The notes under the pieces were generated by a model. It saw only the letters and a list, made by a program, of their open reading frames with translations. It was not told the DNA's origin and did no database searches. A stretch of DNA of 14,711 bases, taken from contig UQJF01000082.1 in assembly GCA_900541315.1 (NCBI GenBank), positions 1-14,711 on the forward strand. Direction: 5' to 3'. A program made the position numbers and the translations under genes. Below are positions 6,342 to 14,677 of this stretch, piece after piece. The DNA is from an uncultured Clostridium sp. (GTDB taxonomy: Bacteria > Bacillota > Clostridia > Lachnospirales > Lachnospiraceae). Each line of letters starts with the position of its first letter. The stretch's first letter is position 1.

Positions 6342-7025
6342 TTATGCTTCCTCCCCTTTCTTCTGTAATACCACTAAAAGTCCTGAAGTTATGAGCAATG
6401 CCGGAAGCATAAAACTGGAAGCTCCAAAGATAAGCAAACAGATAATACCTATCCCACAGCCTGCTAAAGCCGGTGTATGTTTATCTGTTTTCTCCCACTG
6501 ATCAATAAATATGATCACAAATAAAGCCGTCATACAGAAGTCGATTCCTTTCATATCCCACGGGATCAGCTGCCCTAATACTCCTCCCAGAACAGCACCT
6601 ATCATCCAGTAACAGCGGCTGAAAAATGCCACCAAAAACATAGCATCCTCTTTTTCTTTCTGAGGCAGTTCCAATGTGCAGTTTACTGCATAAGTTTCAT
6701 CTGTCATGGTATGGATCATATAAAGCATCCGCTTTCCCATTTTCTTAAAATCTTCTAAGAACGTCAAACTATAAAAACTCTGGCGGCTGTTCATCAGAAG
6801 TGCCGTAAGAGCCACTGTTATAACAGAGGCGCCGCTGCTTAAAAATGTGATAAGCACAAACTGGAATGCTCCTGTATACACTGTCATGCTCACCAGTAAA
6901 GAATAATACCATTTAAAGCCTGCATCTTCCATCATAATACCATAGGCCATACTAACAAAAATGTAGCTGCACATAATGGGAATGGATTTGATAAACGCAT
7001 ATTTCTGGATCTGGGATTTTGTCAT
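6342..7025 (-). CDS. azlC: AzlC-type branched-chain amino acid exporter large subunit
   Basis: A 227-residue membrane protein of the AzlC family, with about six membrane segments. Typical early features are the AYGIMMEDAGF stretch (about 27-37) and the TGAFQFV motif (about 51-57), followed by NSRQSFYSLTF in the first half. It is the larger partner of AzlD in exporting branched-chain amino acids. AAAGGA lies 10 bases before the ATG and a strong sigma-A promoter lies upstream. No azlB/Lrp-type regulator is present here, so control by valine or leucine cannot be read from this locus. Confidence 0.92.
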   Translation of the reverse strand: MTKSQIQKYAFIKSIPIMCSYIFVSMAYGIMMEDAGFKWYYSLLVSMTVYTGAFQFVLITFLSSGASVITVALTALLMNSRQSFYSLTFLEDFKKMGKRMLYMIHTMTDETYAVNCTLELPQKEKEDAMFLVAFFSRCYWMIGAVLGGVLGQLIPWDMKGIDFCMTALFVIIFIDQWEKTDKHTPALAGCGIGIICLLIFGASSFMLPALLITSGLLVVLQKKGEEA

Positions 7026-7062
7026 ACCGTAGATGTCCTTTCACTCCATTTTCTTTGGGCCT

Positions 7063-7091
7063 ATCATATCTTCTATTTCCTACTTTGTCAA
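7063..7091 (-). promoter_or_regulatory. Consensus sigma-A promoter of azlCD
   Basis: On the minus strand a perfect -35 TTGACA (7091-7086), a 17-base spacer and a -10 TATGAT (7068-7063) stand about 38 bases before the azlC ATG. This is the strongest promoter in the window and shows that azlCD is transcribed apart from the upstream molybdopterin operon. Confidence 0.8.
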
Positions 7092-7159
7092 TAGGTAAGT
7101 GGATTTTTCATCTTTCGACCCCTTGCAATGATCTCCTGGCAGAAACAGAGATTACAATA

Positions 7160-7200
7160 ATAAAACTACCGGGAATCGGATCGTTTCATCTAATTCCCGG
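7160..7200 (-). terminator. Terminator of the malY-to-ferredoxin operon
   Basis: CCGGGAAT (7169-7176) and ATTCCCGG (7193-7200) are perfect 8-bp arms around a 16-base loop. On the minus strand the stem is followed by TAGTTTTATTATT. It lies 31 bases after the ferredoxin stop codon and upstream of the azlC promoter, so it cleanly separates the two units. Confidence 0.8.
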
Positions 7201-7231
7201 CAGCATCATTTTGCTGTACTATTAAAATTTC

Positions 7232-7756
7232 TTACACCTGCTGCTTCAGCATTCCCGCACTTGTCATCCTTAAAGAATGTTCCGGTGGAATCGGAGGCTC
7301 TTTTGCTTCTGTATCCACTAACTGTAATGCTTTTACAGGACAGGCTTTTACGCAGGCCGGAAGCATTCCATGATGGACTCTTACATAGCAGCCATCGCAT
7401 TTGATCATCTTGCCATTTTCGCCAAAAGAAGGAATACCATAAGGACATGCCATCGCGCAGCTGTGGCAGCCAATACAGTTGGTGGTATCATAAACTGTAA
7501 GATTCGTTTCTGGGTCTTTTTTCAGGCAGGCACTTGGGCATGCGCTGATGCACGGTGCATCGCTGCAGTGCATACACGCTAAAGACAAATGACTGTATTT
7601 TACATTTCCTTTTTGTTCCATTTCCAGGTCAAATACATTCCTGAAAGGTCTCTGGCCCTCTTTTACCTGGAAATCGTTCTGGTCCATGCAGGCAACGGAG
7701 CAGGCTCCACAGGAAATACACTTGGTAATATCCAGATCTATTGCATATTTCTTCAA
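7232..7756 (-). CDS. Four-cluster 4Fe-4S electron-transfer subunit (DmsB-like)
   Basis: A 174-residue ferredoxin-like subunit with sixteen cysteines in four blocks, in order: CISCGACSVAC, CMHCSDAPCISAC, CIGCHSCAMAC, and CDGC followed by ACVKAC after an 11-residue gap. This is the DmsB/NrfC/PsrB pattern and should hold four 4Fe-4S clusters passing electrons between the FAD enzyme and the molybdopterin subunit. I chose the TTG at 7756: it overlaps the preceding stop as TTGA, AGAAGG stands 7 bases upstream, and the protein then begins MKKYAIDLDITKC, as family members do. An in-frame ATG at 7783 would add nine residues. No Tat signal and no membrane anchor gene are present, so the complex should be cytoplasmic. 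Confidence 0.9.
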   Translation of the reverse strand: MKKYAIDLDITKCISCGACSVACMDQNDFQVKEGQRPFRNVFDLEMEQKGNVKYSHLSLACMHCSDAPCISACPSACLKKDPETNLTVYDTTNCIGCHSCAMACPYGIPSFGENGKMIKCDGCYVRVHHGMLPACVKACPVKALQLVDTEAKEPPIPPEHSLRMTSAGMLKQQV

Positions 7757-9888
7757 CGCTGCACCTTCTTTCTCATACCGCATCTGGTAGAATTATAAGC
7801 CGGGAAACCGGAATAGGGGTCTACGTGAGTTCCTGACATCAGGGAATTTACATCTGCTTCTGAATATCCATGGTAGAAGAATATCACATTTTTCTGTACT
7901 CTGTGTGTTGGATGCGCTTTTACAGAAATGGTTCCTCTCTCTGTAAACAATTCTATGTCGTCTCCTTCTTTTAAGCCCAGTGCCTGTGCATCTTCTATGG
8001 AAATATCGGCCATTGGATCCGGCCGCAGGCTGCGTACCCAGGGTACCTTGTGAAGGCGGGAATGGATAGCATTGGGCAGTCTTGCGCCGGAACAGAGGAT
8101 AAATGGATATACAGTTTCATCTGCCTCATCCATTGGCTCACAATAAGTTGGAAGGGCATCTAAATGCCACTGCGGATGAGAAGCGATCAATTCTGAGTAT
8201 AACTCAAATTTGCCTGTTGGAGTCTTACAGCCTTCTTCAAGGATGGTTCCCGGAACATAAGGTTTTACCCCCCGCACCTTTAAAGGCAGATCGCTGGCAC
8301 GAAGTTCATCCATAGTAATATCCAGGTTAGATAAAATCTCTTCAATGTTCTTCTCATAGCCTTCTTCCAGGCGCTTATCCCCCAGGTTCATTACTTTTGC
8401 CAGTTCACATAAGATCTCTGCATCTGACTTGCTTTCTCCTACTCTGTCAATAGCAGGTTTAGTCAGCCATGCATAACCGCCCGGATAAGTCTCTAACTCG
8501 CCTCTTTCATAGGAAGTACATACCGGAAGAACAATATCTGCCATTTTGGCAGCATCTGTCATAAACAGATCTGTATCTACGAAAAAGTCCAGTTTTTCAA
8601 TGGCGGATTTAAAATACTGGTCATCTGGAAGGATGCGGTAATTTAAGCCCATTGCAAATAATGCCTTAACAGGATAAGGTGTTCCCTCATGGATCTGTCT
8701 TGGCAGATCCACACACTGCATCTCCCGCTCCATATGATACCACAGTGGGAACCGTGTCGCTCCTACAGGAAGAACTGTATCCTTTGGCTCTGTACCATCT
8801 GCAAATTCATCTTCCAGTGTAGTAAAACCTGCGATCTGGTGAGTAAATGTATGCTCTCCCGGCAGTTGTCCGCCTTTACGGTCAAAGTTGCCTGTCAGTG
8901 CAGAAAGTGCCATAATAGCACGGTAATTCTGGAACCCATTCTTATGATGCGGGATCGGGGCACTGTTTTCGTTAATCGCCATAGACTTGCTCTCATGGAT
9001 CATCTCACAGGCTCTTTCTACCATTTCATAAGGAACACCTGTCAGCTTTTCGACATTGGTCTCATTAAATCCAGCTGCATATTCTGCATATTCTTTAAAG
9101 CCATGAACATATTTATCAATGTATTCTTTGTCGATCCAGCCTTTCCGGATCAATATATTTCCCATACACAATGCCAGGGCACCGTCTGTTCCCGGATATG
9201 GGCGCAGATGCAGATCACACATTTTTTCTGTAGTTGGTGTGATCTTCGGATCTACTACAATGACCTTCATTCCCCTTGATCTTGCTTCTTCTGCTCCCTG
9301 AGCCTTTAAGTAACCGGAATAATAAGGATTAAATGCCCAGCCAAGAAGCAGGTCACAATTTGACATATCCGGTCTTGCCAGCTGTCCTATGGCTGTTTTC
9401 CATGCCATCCAGCCAGTAGTCATACAGGTACTGGACTCTGTACCGTAATTCATAGTTCCAAAGGAATGGGCAAAACGGCGCAGCCACGGACGGAACCATT
9501 TATTGTACCCACCGAAAAATGCCACTGCCTGAGGTCCATCTGCTGCTTTGATATGATTTAACTTTTCAGCGATCTCCTTATAAGCCTCATCCCAGGTGAT
9601 CGGTTCAAATTTTCCTTCTCCCCTTTTGCCAGTACGGCGAAGAGGTGTTTTTATACGGTCTTCTCTGTAAGCAAAGCCACGGCCGGACAATCCTTTTGTG
9701 CAAAGGCATCCCTTATTTCTCGGATGCTCATCCAAGCCTTCCAGCTTTACCATTTTTCCATCTTTTACATAAGCGCATACACCACAATTATATGCCGGAG
9801 AACAGATAGCACAGACTGTATTCTTTTTTTCAATGCCGGTCTCCGGTCCCGGTATCTTTGCTTTTATTAAAGCCTCTAAACTATCCAT
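7753..9888 (-). CDS. Cytoplasmic molybdopterin (Mo/W-bisPGD) oxidoreductase catalytic subunit
   Basis: A 711-residue enzyme of the DMSO reductase superfamily. The N-terminal 4Fe-4S site is C26-x2-C29-x5-C35 followed, via a stretch reading AYVKDG, by C63 in CLCTKG; C38 and C61 are extra cysteines. Cofactor-domain landmarks follow, such as ITWDEAYKEIAEKL and NCDLLLGWAFNP. A likely metal ligand is C155 in GTESSTCMTTGW, and the C-terminal cap includes GARLPNAIHSR. There is no Tat signal. The start at 9888 has AGGAG 7 bases upstream and overlaps the FAD gene as ATGGATAG; an ATG at 9909 lacks a good site. It ends overlapping the ferredoxin TTG. The substrate is not clear: sulfoxide, thiosulfate, hydroxylated aromatic or hydratase-type reactions all occur in this branch. 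Confidence 0.9.
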   Translation of the reverse strand: MDSLEALIKAKIPGPETGIEKKNTVCAICSPAYNCGVCAYVKDGKMVKLEGLDEHPRNKGCLCTKGLSGRGFAYREDRIKTPLRRTGKRGEGKFEPITWDEAYKEIAEKLNHIKAADGPQAVAFFGGYNKWFRPWLRRFAHSFGTMNYGTESSTCMTTGWMAWKTAIGQLARPDMSNCDLLLGWAFNPYYSGYLKAQGAEEARSRGMKVIVVDPKITPTTEKMCDLHLRPYPGTDGALALCMGNILIRKGWIDKEYIDKYVHGFKEYAEYAAGFNETNVEKLTGVPYEMVERACEMIHESKSMAINENSAPIPHHKNGFQNYRAIMALSALTGNFDRKGGQLPGEHTFTHQIAGFTTLEDEFADGTEPKDTVLPVGATRFPLWYHMEREMQCVDLPRQIHEGTPYPVKALFAMGLNYRILPDDQYFKSAIEKLDFFVDTDLFMTDAAKMADIVLPVCTSYERGELETYPGGYAWLTKPAIDRVGESKSDAEILCELAKVMNLGDKRLEEGYEKNIEEILSNLDITMDELRASDLPLKVRGVKPYVPGTILEEGCKTPTGKFELYSELIASHPQWHLDALPTYCEPMDEADETVYPFILCSGARLPNAIHSRLHKVPWVRSLRPDPMADISIEDAQALGLKEGDDIELFTERGTISVKAHPTHRVQKNVIFFYHGYSEADVNSLMSGTHVDPYSGFPAYNSTRCGMRKKVQR

Positions 9889-11140
9889 GGATCTTCTCCT
9901 CAACTTCATCTATAAAAGGAACGGAAAGTCCTGCTTTTACCAGCATAGCCCGCTGATAATCCGGCAGAACAAACTGTTCACCTGCAAACAGCCGCAGCAT
10001 ATAATTTTTTATAATGCCGCTGATACGATAATTGTCTAAAATATTAGCGCCTACAATGCGCTTTCCGTCTAGCACCAGACGGATATACAGATCTTCTGAA
10101 AGCGAACCGTATTCCAGGATTTCTCCCTGCATCCGGTTGTCTCCAAAACCAATAAAATCCATGTTCATAAAGTGGGTGATATTGTGAAGGATATTTCCTT
10201 TATAAACAGCATCTCCCCCTGCCATGTTAATACCGGCAGTTTCTCCCTGATGATTGGCATTTGCCCACAGACCGATGATCTGTTTCTGTCCGCTTTCCAG
10301 ATTATTCCCTTCACAGCAGTCACCTGCGGCATAGATTCCGGGAACAGAGGTACGCATATGGTCATCCACTACAATACCTCTTGTGATCTCCACTTCTCCC
10401 TGAACAGTCTCTGTAATGGCTCTTGTACCAATACACAGACCCACAATGTCTGCAGGAATCCTGCTTCCGTCTGTAAGCACAGCCACCTTTTCCCCATTTT
10501 CCTGTTCCATATGATCAATGGTAACACCAAACATTAAATGAACGCCCTGGGCTTCTACTCTCTTTTCAATCTCTTCTGCAACCTCTTTGTAAGCAGCCAG
10601 AGGAAATATATAGCTTGCCAGATCTAAAAGCCAGGTTTCAATACCATATTTATGAAGGACTTCCACCACCTTGATGCCAGCCATGGAAGCACCGATCACA
10701 ACAGCATGTTTAATATCATTTTTCTTCAGTCTGTCTTTAAAGCGAAGGGCATCTTCTACTGTACGCATTAAAAATGCATCCTCAGGCTCCAGTCCTTTTA
10801 CAGGAGGAGCAAATGCCCTTGCACCTGTTGCGATCAGAATGCGGTCATACTGCTCTGATCCATTTTCTGTTTCTACCAGATGTTCAGATCCGTGAACCTT
10901 TATTACCGTTTCTTTGCGAAGGTTAAAATCCACTTCTTTTTGTATCTGCTCCAGATCACCAAATGGGAACATTCCTTCATATTCCAGCTTTCCAAAGGCA
11001 TAATACGTAGTCAACATAGGATTATAAGGGGCTCGTTCTGTATTGCTGTATACATCAATGCATCCCTCTTTATCCAGCTCACGGATCTTTTTCACTGCAT
11101 GGTAGCCGGCTGTACCAAAGCCTACTACTGCGTATTTCAT
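9881..11140 (-). CDS. FAD/NAD(P)-dependent oxidoreductase (pyridine nucleotide-disulfide reductase fold)
   Basis: A 419-residue two-Rossmann-domain flavoprotein. The FAD-binding GFGTAG is at 7-12, ATGA at 104-107, the NAD(P)-binding IGASMAG at 149-155, and the second FAD contact YAAGDC at 270-275. The redox-active CxxxxC of true disulfide reductases is absent after the first glycine motif, so it resembles ferredoxin or rubredoxin reductases and NADH oxidase-like proteins. The likely role is to move electrons between NAD(P)H and the ferredoxin subunit. The start at 11140 has GGAGG 7 bases upstream and puts the glycine motif at the very N-terminus; a longer open frame from a TTG at 11218 adds 26 Gly/Arg-rich residues unlike the family. 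It overlaps the molybdopterin gene by 8 bp. Confidence 0.9.
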   Translation of the reverse strand: MKYAVVGFGTAGYHAVKKIRELDKEGCIDVYSNTERAPYNPMLTTYYAFGKLEYEGMFPFGDLEQIQKEVDFNLRKETVIKVHGSEHLVETENGSEQYDRILIATGARAFAPPVKGLEPEDAFLMRTVEDALRFKDRLKKNDIKHAVVIGASMAGIKVVEVLHKYGIETWLLDLASYIFPLAAYKEVAEEIEKRVEAQGVHLMFGVTIDHMEQENGEKVAVLTDGSRIPADIVGLCIGTRAITETVQGEVEITRGIVVDDHMRTSVPGIYAAGDCCEGNNLESGQKQIIGLWANANHQGETAGINMAGGDAVYKGNILHNITHFMNMDFIGFGDNRMQGEILEYGSLSEDLYIRLVLDGKRIVGANILDNYRISGIIKNYMLRLFAGEQFVLPDYQRAMLVKAGLSVPFIDEVEEKIHG

Positions 11141-11150
11141 AGTCTTACCT

Positions 11151-11210
11151 CCCATAACATGGGAACGCGATGAGAATGCTATTGCCGCAACACCCCCACC
11201 GCGTTTTCCC
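11151..11210 (-). promoter_or_regulatory. Hairpins in the spacer before the FAD gene, one covering its ribosome binding site
   Basis: On the minus strand GGGAAAACGCG (11210-11200) pairs with CGCGTTCCC (11169-11161) as nine pairs with a two-base bulge. The CCC at its end can instead join CCCAT (11163-11159) with ATGGG (11155-11151), and that ATGGG is part of the ribosome binding site. The two stems share bases and cannot form together. This could set the level of the redox genes relative to the permease, but no ligand domain is recognised. Confidence 0.4.
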
Positions 11211-11225
11211 GGTATCAAACAGTGA

Positions 11226-12533
11226 TTACTGCTGATCCATTTTTTCTTTTACGTTCTTATAACGAACTAACATCAGCACAACTGCTGCAAGGATGAACAA
11301 GCCAATGTACAGGAACTGTCTTGCATTTAAGCTGGACAGGCTGACATAAGATGTAGCTGCCAGTACAACGAATACAACAGCTAATGCTGCATTTAACTTT
11401 GCAGGGCTCATGTACAGAGCAGATTTTCTGTATTCCTCAGGAAATACCTTAGGAAGACGGAAGCATGCATAAACCATTAACAGGTCAGTCAGTTTGCCAC
11501 AGCCAGTACCCATATTTGCAATATCAGAGGTGTTCATACCAGTTACGATTGGAATGATACCAACCGCAAAGAAGAATAATAACAGGATAACAGGTGTACC
11601 GCCCTTATTTTCCTTTGCACAGGCCTCTGGCAGCCATCCGTCCATAGCAGCCCTCTGAAGAGAACGTGTAGTCCATGATAAAGTACCATTTAAAGTAGTC
11701 AGTAATGCAAACCACGCACCGCCGATCACGAAGAACAGGTAAATAGGAGCAGGGAATACAGATTTTGCCACTACAGAGATATTTACACCAGCTACTTCCT
11801 CAACAGGAAGAACACAAGCAGCAACAATACCAACTAAAGCATAAAAAATTGCAACAAGCAGTGTAGAAAATACCATAGCCTTTGGAATAGTCTTTCCAGG
11901 ATTTTCTACTTCACCGCCATTCTCAGCTAAGAACTTAGCACCTGCACATGCAAAGGAAAGCATGGCAGCACCGCGGAGGAATTTCATTGGGCCGTTTGGC
12001 ATAAGGTTTTCTTTATTTAATGCCAGTGCAGACCAGTCTACCTTAGGAAGACCAAATACAATATAAATAAACAGAGAAATAAGTAATAATGCTACCATGA
12101 ACTTCTGTACTTTTGCAGAAGTCTTCAGGCCGATCATATTTACTGCTACTGCCAGGGTCAGTGCGCCAAGTGCTACTAATTTCTGATTTACATCAGGGAA
12201 GATAACAGCTACATAGCTTGCAAAGCCAATGGCAAAGGTTGCGATCAGTACCTGCTGGAGAACGAACATCATCAAAAATACGAAAGATGCTCTTGGTCCG
12301 ATCAGTTTTTTAGCATACACATAGCTGCCGCCGGTTGCAGGCATACTGGATGCCAGAGTTGCCATTGGAACCAGCTGACATACAGCGATCAGTGCTGCCA
12401 GAACGAAACCATAAGGTGCGCCATGTCCGGTCAGGCCGATCACGATACCAGTTAATACGAATACACCTGAACCAACGATCTGACCGATGCAAAAGCTCAT
12501 ACATTCCCAGAAATTCAGTTTTTTATTGTCCAT
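11226..12533 (-). CDS. APC-family amino acid permease
   Basis: A 435-residue transporter with about twelve membrane segments. The first helix carries the APC substrate-binding motif GSGVFVLTG (about 21-29) after the start MDNKKLNFWECMSF. The loop LAENGGEVENPGKTIPKA (about 201-218) is the family's conserved region after helix 6. The family moves amino acids or polyamines by proton symport or by exchange. The substrate cannot be told, but the neighbours point to an amino acid used by the MalY-type enzyme. AAAGGGG precedes the ATG, and malY ends two bases upstream, so the genes are in one operon. An 85-base spacer with hairpins separates it from the FAD gene. Confidence 0.9.
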   Translation of the reverse strand: MDNKKLNFWECMSFCIGQIVGSGVFVLTGIVIGLTGHGAPYGFVLAALIAVCQLVPMATLASSMPATGGSYVYAKKLIGPRASFVFLMMFVLQQVLIATFAIGFASYVAVIFPDVNQKLVALGALTLAVAVNMIGLKTSAKVQKFMVALLLISLFIYIVFGLPKVDWSALALNKENLMPNGPMKFLRGAAMLSFACAGAKFLAENGGEVENPGKTIPKAMVFSTLLVAIFYALVGIVAACVLPVEEVAGVNISVVAKSVFPAPIYLFFVIGGAWFALLTTLNGTLSWTTRSLQRAAMDGWLPEACAKENKGGTPVILLLFFFAVGIIPIVTGMNTSDIANMGTGCGKLTDLLMVYACFRLPKVFPEEYRKSALYMSPAKLNAALAVVFVVLAATSYVSLSSLNARQFLYIGLFILAAVVLMLVRYKNVKEKMDQQ

Positions 12534-12535
12534 TG

Positions 12536-13717
12536 TTATGCCCCTTTCTTATCTGCCACAAACCGTGCCAGTATTTCCATACCTTTTTCAAGAGTTTCCC
12601 TTGGGCAGCCAATATTAAAGCGAAGGAAATATTCTCCATTGCCCTGATATCCTGCGCCCCCTCCTACTGCCATCTTATACTCAGATGCCAGGATTTTTAC
12701 CATCTCCTCGGAAGTCATGGAAAGTCCGCTGCAGTCTAACCACATCAGGTAAGTACCTTCTGGTTTAACAGGTTTAATCTGTGGTGCATGTTCTTTCAGA
12801 TAGCTGATAACAAATTCAGCGTTTTCTGTAAGATATGCATTCTGTTCATCTACCCATTCATCCCCATATGTATAACAGGCTTCAATGGCACTGTTTGCCA
12901 TGCAGTTCGGGCTCATCAGCCATGCCTGGCGAAGCGTATCCTCCTGGATCTTCTTATATTCCGCATTCGGGATAATAGTGCAGGAAGAATGAAGACCTGC
13001 CATATTAAAGGTCTTGCTGATAGCAGTGTAAACCAGCATATGATCATACACATCAGCGAAACGTGCAACAGAAGTATACTGATGTCCGTAAAGAACTACA
13101 TCCCCATGGATCTCATCAGAAAACAGCCATACAGAGTATTTCTTGCACAGCTCTACGATCTTTCTGACCTCATCCTCTGTCCATACACGTCCTACCGGAT
13201 TGTGCGGGTTACAGAAGATCATTGCCTTTACATCTCCACCGGATAATTTCTTTTCCAGATCTTCCCAGTCAATAACATAACGGCCTTCGCCATAAACCAG
13301 TGGACAGTCAACCTGTTTTCTCCCCTGGTTGTTGATCACAGCAAAAAACGGGTCATATACAGGAGTAAATACTAAAACTCCGTCTCCAGGCTGTGTAAAG
13401 CCGCGGATGGAAAACCAGATGGATGTAACAACACCTTCAGAAGGAGAAAACGCACTGACAGGCAGATCTACCTGATGACGGCGCTTATACCAGCCTCTTA
13501 CTGTTTCCAAAGTTCTCTCTCCGGTAGTGGTATAACCGAAAACCGGATGTTCCAGACGTTTCTTCATTGCCTCTACTGCTTCTGGCAATGTTGCAAAGTC
13601 GGTATCTGCGATCCAGAAAGGAAGAAGTCCTGTTCTGGTTCCGAATTTCAGCTGTTTTTCCCACTTAATGGAGTCAGAGCCAATACGGTCCTGTACTTTA
13701 TTAAAATCGTACTTCAT
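12536..13717 (-). CDS. MalY/PatB-type PLP enzyme (cystathionine beta-lyase or aminotransferase)
   Basis: A 393-residue fold-type I PLP enzyme of the MalY/PatB group. The PLP lysine is K235 in SKTFNMAGLHSS. D201 in FSDEIHGDV and N174 in NPHNPVGRVW hold the cofactor ring. The entry FWIADTDFATLPEAV (34-48) is typical of the group. Members cleave C-S bonds of cystathionine, cysteine and S-substituted cysteines to thiol, pyruvate and ammonia, and some act as aminotransferases. The start has GGAGG 7 bases upstream. It is the first enzyme gene after gntR and is followed two bases later by the permease gene. No transsulfuration or maltose genes are nearby, so a catabolic role on an imported amino acid is more likely than methionine synthesis. 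Confidence 0.9.
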   Translation of the reverse strand: MKYDFNKVQDRIGSDSIKWEKQLKFGTRTGLLPFWIADTDFATLPEAVEAMKKRLEHPVFGYTTTGERTLETVRGWYKRRHQVDLPVSAFSPSEGVVTSIWFSIRGFTQPGDGVLVFTPVYDPFFAVINNQGRKQVDCPLVYGEGRYVIDWEDLEKKLSGGDVKAMIFCNPHNPVGRVWTEDEVRKIVELCKKYSVWLFSDEIHGDVVLYGHQYTSVARFADVYDHMLVYTAISKTFNMAGLHSSCTIIPNAEYKKIQEDTLRQAWLMSPNCMANSAIEACYTYGDEWVDEQNAYLTENAEFVISYLKEHAPQIKPVKPEGTYLMWLDCSGLSMTSEEMVKILASEYKMAVGGGAGYQGNGEYFLRFNIGCPRETLEKGMEILARFVADKKGA

Positions 13718-13799
13718 TACTGCACCTCCAAAATGATGTAAAACTAAACTGTTCTCCCACGATCTTACTGTGCCTGAAAAAGCAGGTTCAGAAAAAACG

Positions 13800-13825
13800 G
13801 GAGTACATTAAATGGATATGTCTCC
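13800..13825 (-). other. Hairpin in the malY leader
   Basis: On the plus strand GGAGTACAT (13800-13808) and ATGTCTCC (13818-13825) pair over eight positions with one bulged base. A second small stem, CCTG with CAGG, lies at about 13774-13787 followed by an A run on the plus strand. Both would be in the untranslated leader if malY uses the upstream candidate promoter. The role is unknown. Confidence 0.35.
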
Positions 13826-13848
13826 ATTTTCATCGTATATGCTTATAT

Positions 13849-13908
13849 CCCCAGCGGTACGGGCCCTGTACTGTCCGGGAAAATTACAGCCAAAGTAACA
13901 ATAGACAA
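13849..13908 (-). promoter_or_regulatory. Candidate malY promoter with overlapping palindrome
   Basis: On the minus strand TTGTCT (13908-13903), a 16-base spacer and TAATTT (13886-13881) form a weak sigma-A promoter between gntR and malY. Just downstream, where transcription would begin, lies GTAC-GGGCCCT-GTAC (13857-13871), set in a wider imperfect inverted repeat (13849-13879). That is a usual place for a repressor site. Its sequence differs from the inverted repeat in front of gntR, so the protein that would bind is uncertain. Confidence 0.35.
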
Positions 13909-13924
13909 AGATCACTGCTAAAGC

Positions 13925-14650
13925 TTATCTGCAGAATTCATCAAAATATTGCTTATATGTGCTATAGATCCAGTCGCAATGGACCAGCATATGAAAATAT
14001 GCATAGTCGCCATCATGGTTTTTCACTGCTTCCAGAATATTACCATGCTGGATACGCACCTGTTCTCTGTTCAACTCCTGATCTACAGGAAAAATAAGAG
14101 GCAATGTACGGATCTCATTGGAAGGAAGGACTATTGCATTCCATACCGGCTCCAGAAGAGGATTTTTTACAATCTCCCATAAACAGCCGTGGAAGGACTG
14201 GAGTCCTCTTCCCTCTTCCACATACAGATTCGGGCCTTCGATCACCACCTGGTCATTTTCATAAATACGCTCCAGTCTAGCAATGTCTTCCGGTGCAGCC
14301 ATCAGTGCCGCCTGCTTTGCAATTGCAGGTTCTATCAGCCTTCTGGCTTTTGTGGAAAGTTCAAATTGATTCCAGTATTTTTCTGCCTGATCTTTTAGCT
14401 CTCCAGGATCCAACAGATTTTTCCAGTCTACACTGACAATACTTCCTTTGCCTTTGCGGGTTTCAATAATACCTGCATCAGCTAAAAGACGAAGTGCCTG
14501 GCGGACAGTCACTCTGCTGACTCCCATACGTTCCATCAGCTCCTTTTCACTGGGGAGCTGGTCCCCGGTGCGGTAGGTTCCACTGCGTATCATATCTTTG
14601 ATCTGGTCAAATACCTGATCATATAAAGGTTTATTTGATAATTTATTCAC
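13925..14650 (-). CDS. GntR/FadR-family transcriptional regulator
   Basis: A 241-residue regulator with a GntR winged helix-turn-helix (about 7-70; core LPSEKELMERMGVSRVTVRQ at 32-51) and a FadR-type FCD effector domain (about 85-235). The FCD domain starts at ARRLIEPAIAKQAAL and has histidines in SFHGCL and HGNILEAV that may bind a metal. FCD regulators usually sense small organic acids or amino acids, and are mostly repressors released by their ligand. I chose the GTG at 14650, which has AGGAGG 7 bases upstream; a TTG at 14689 lies inside the operator-like repeat and lacks a site. It precedes the malY operon on the same strand and is its likely controller. Confidence 0.9.
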   Translation of the reverse strand: MNKLSNKPLYDQVFDQIKDMIRSGTYRTGDQLPSEKELMERMGVSRVTVRQALRLLADAGIIETRKGKGSIVSVDWKNLLDPGELKDQAEKYWNQFELSTKARRLIEPAIAKQAALMAAPEDIARLERIYENDQVVIEGPNLYVEEGRGLQSFHGCLWEIVKNPLLEPVWNAIVLPSNEIRTLPLIFPVDQELNREQVRIQHGNILEAVKNHDGDYAYFHMLVHCDWIYSTYKQYFDEFCR

Positions 14651-14677
14651 AGTATTACCTCCTAGTATAATAATGGT

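Noticed and set aside
8689..9279. Antisense frame of 196 codons opposite the molybdopterin gene
   Set aside because: It is a shadow of a well-conserved enzyme; Cys/His-rich content comes from the complementary codons.
11141..11218. N-terminal extension of the FAD enzyme
   Set aside because: TTG start without a site, Gly/Arg-rich residues before the normal N-terminal glycine motif; a consensus ribosome site marks 11140.
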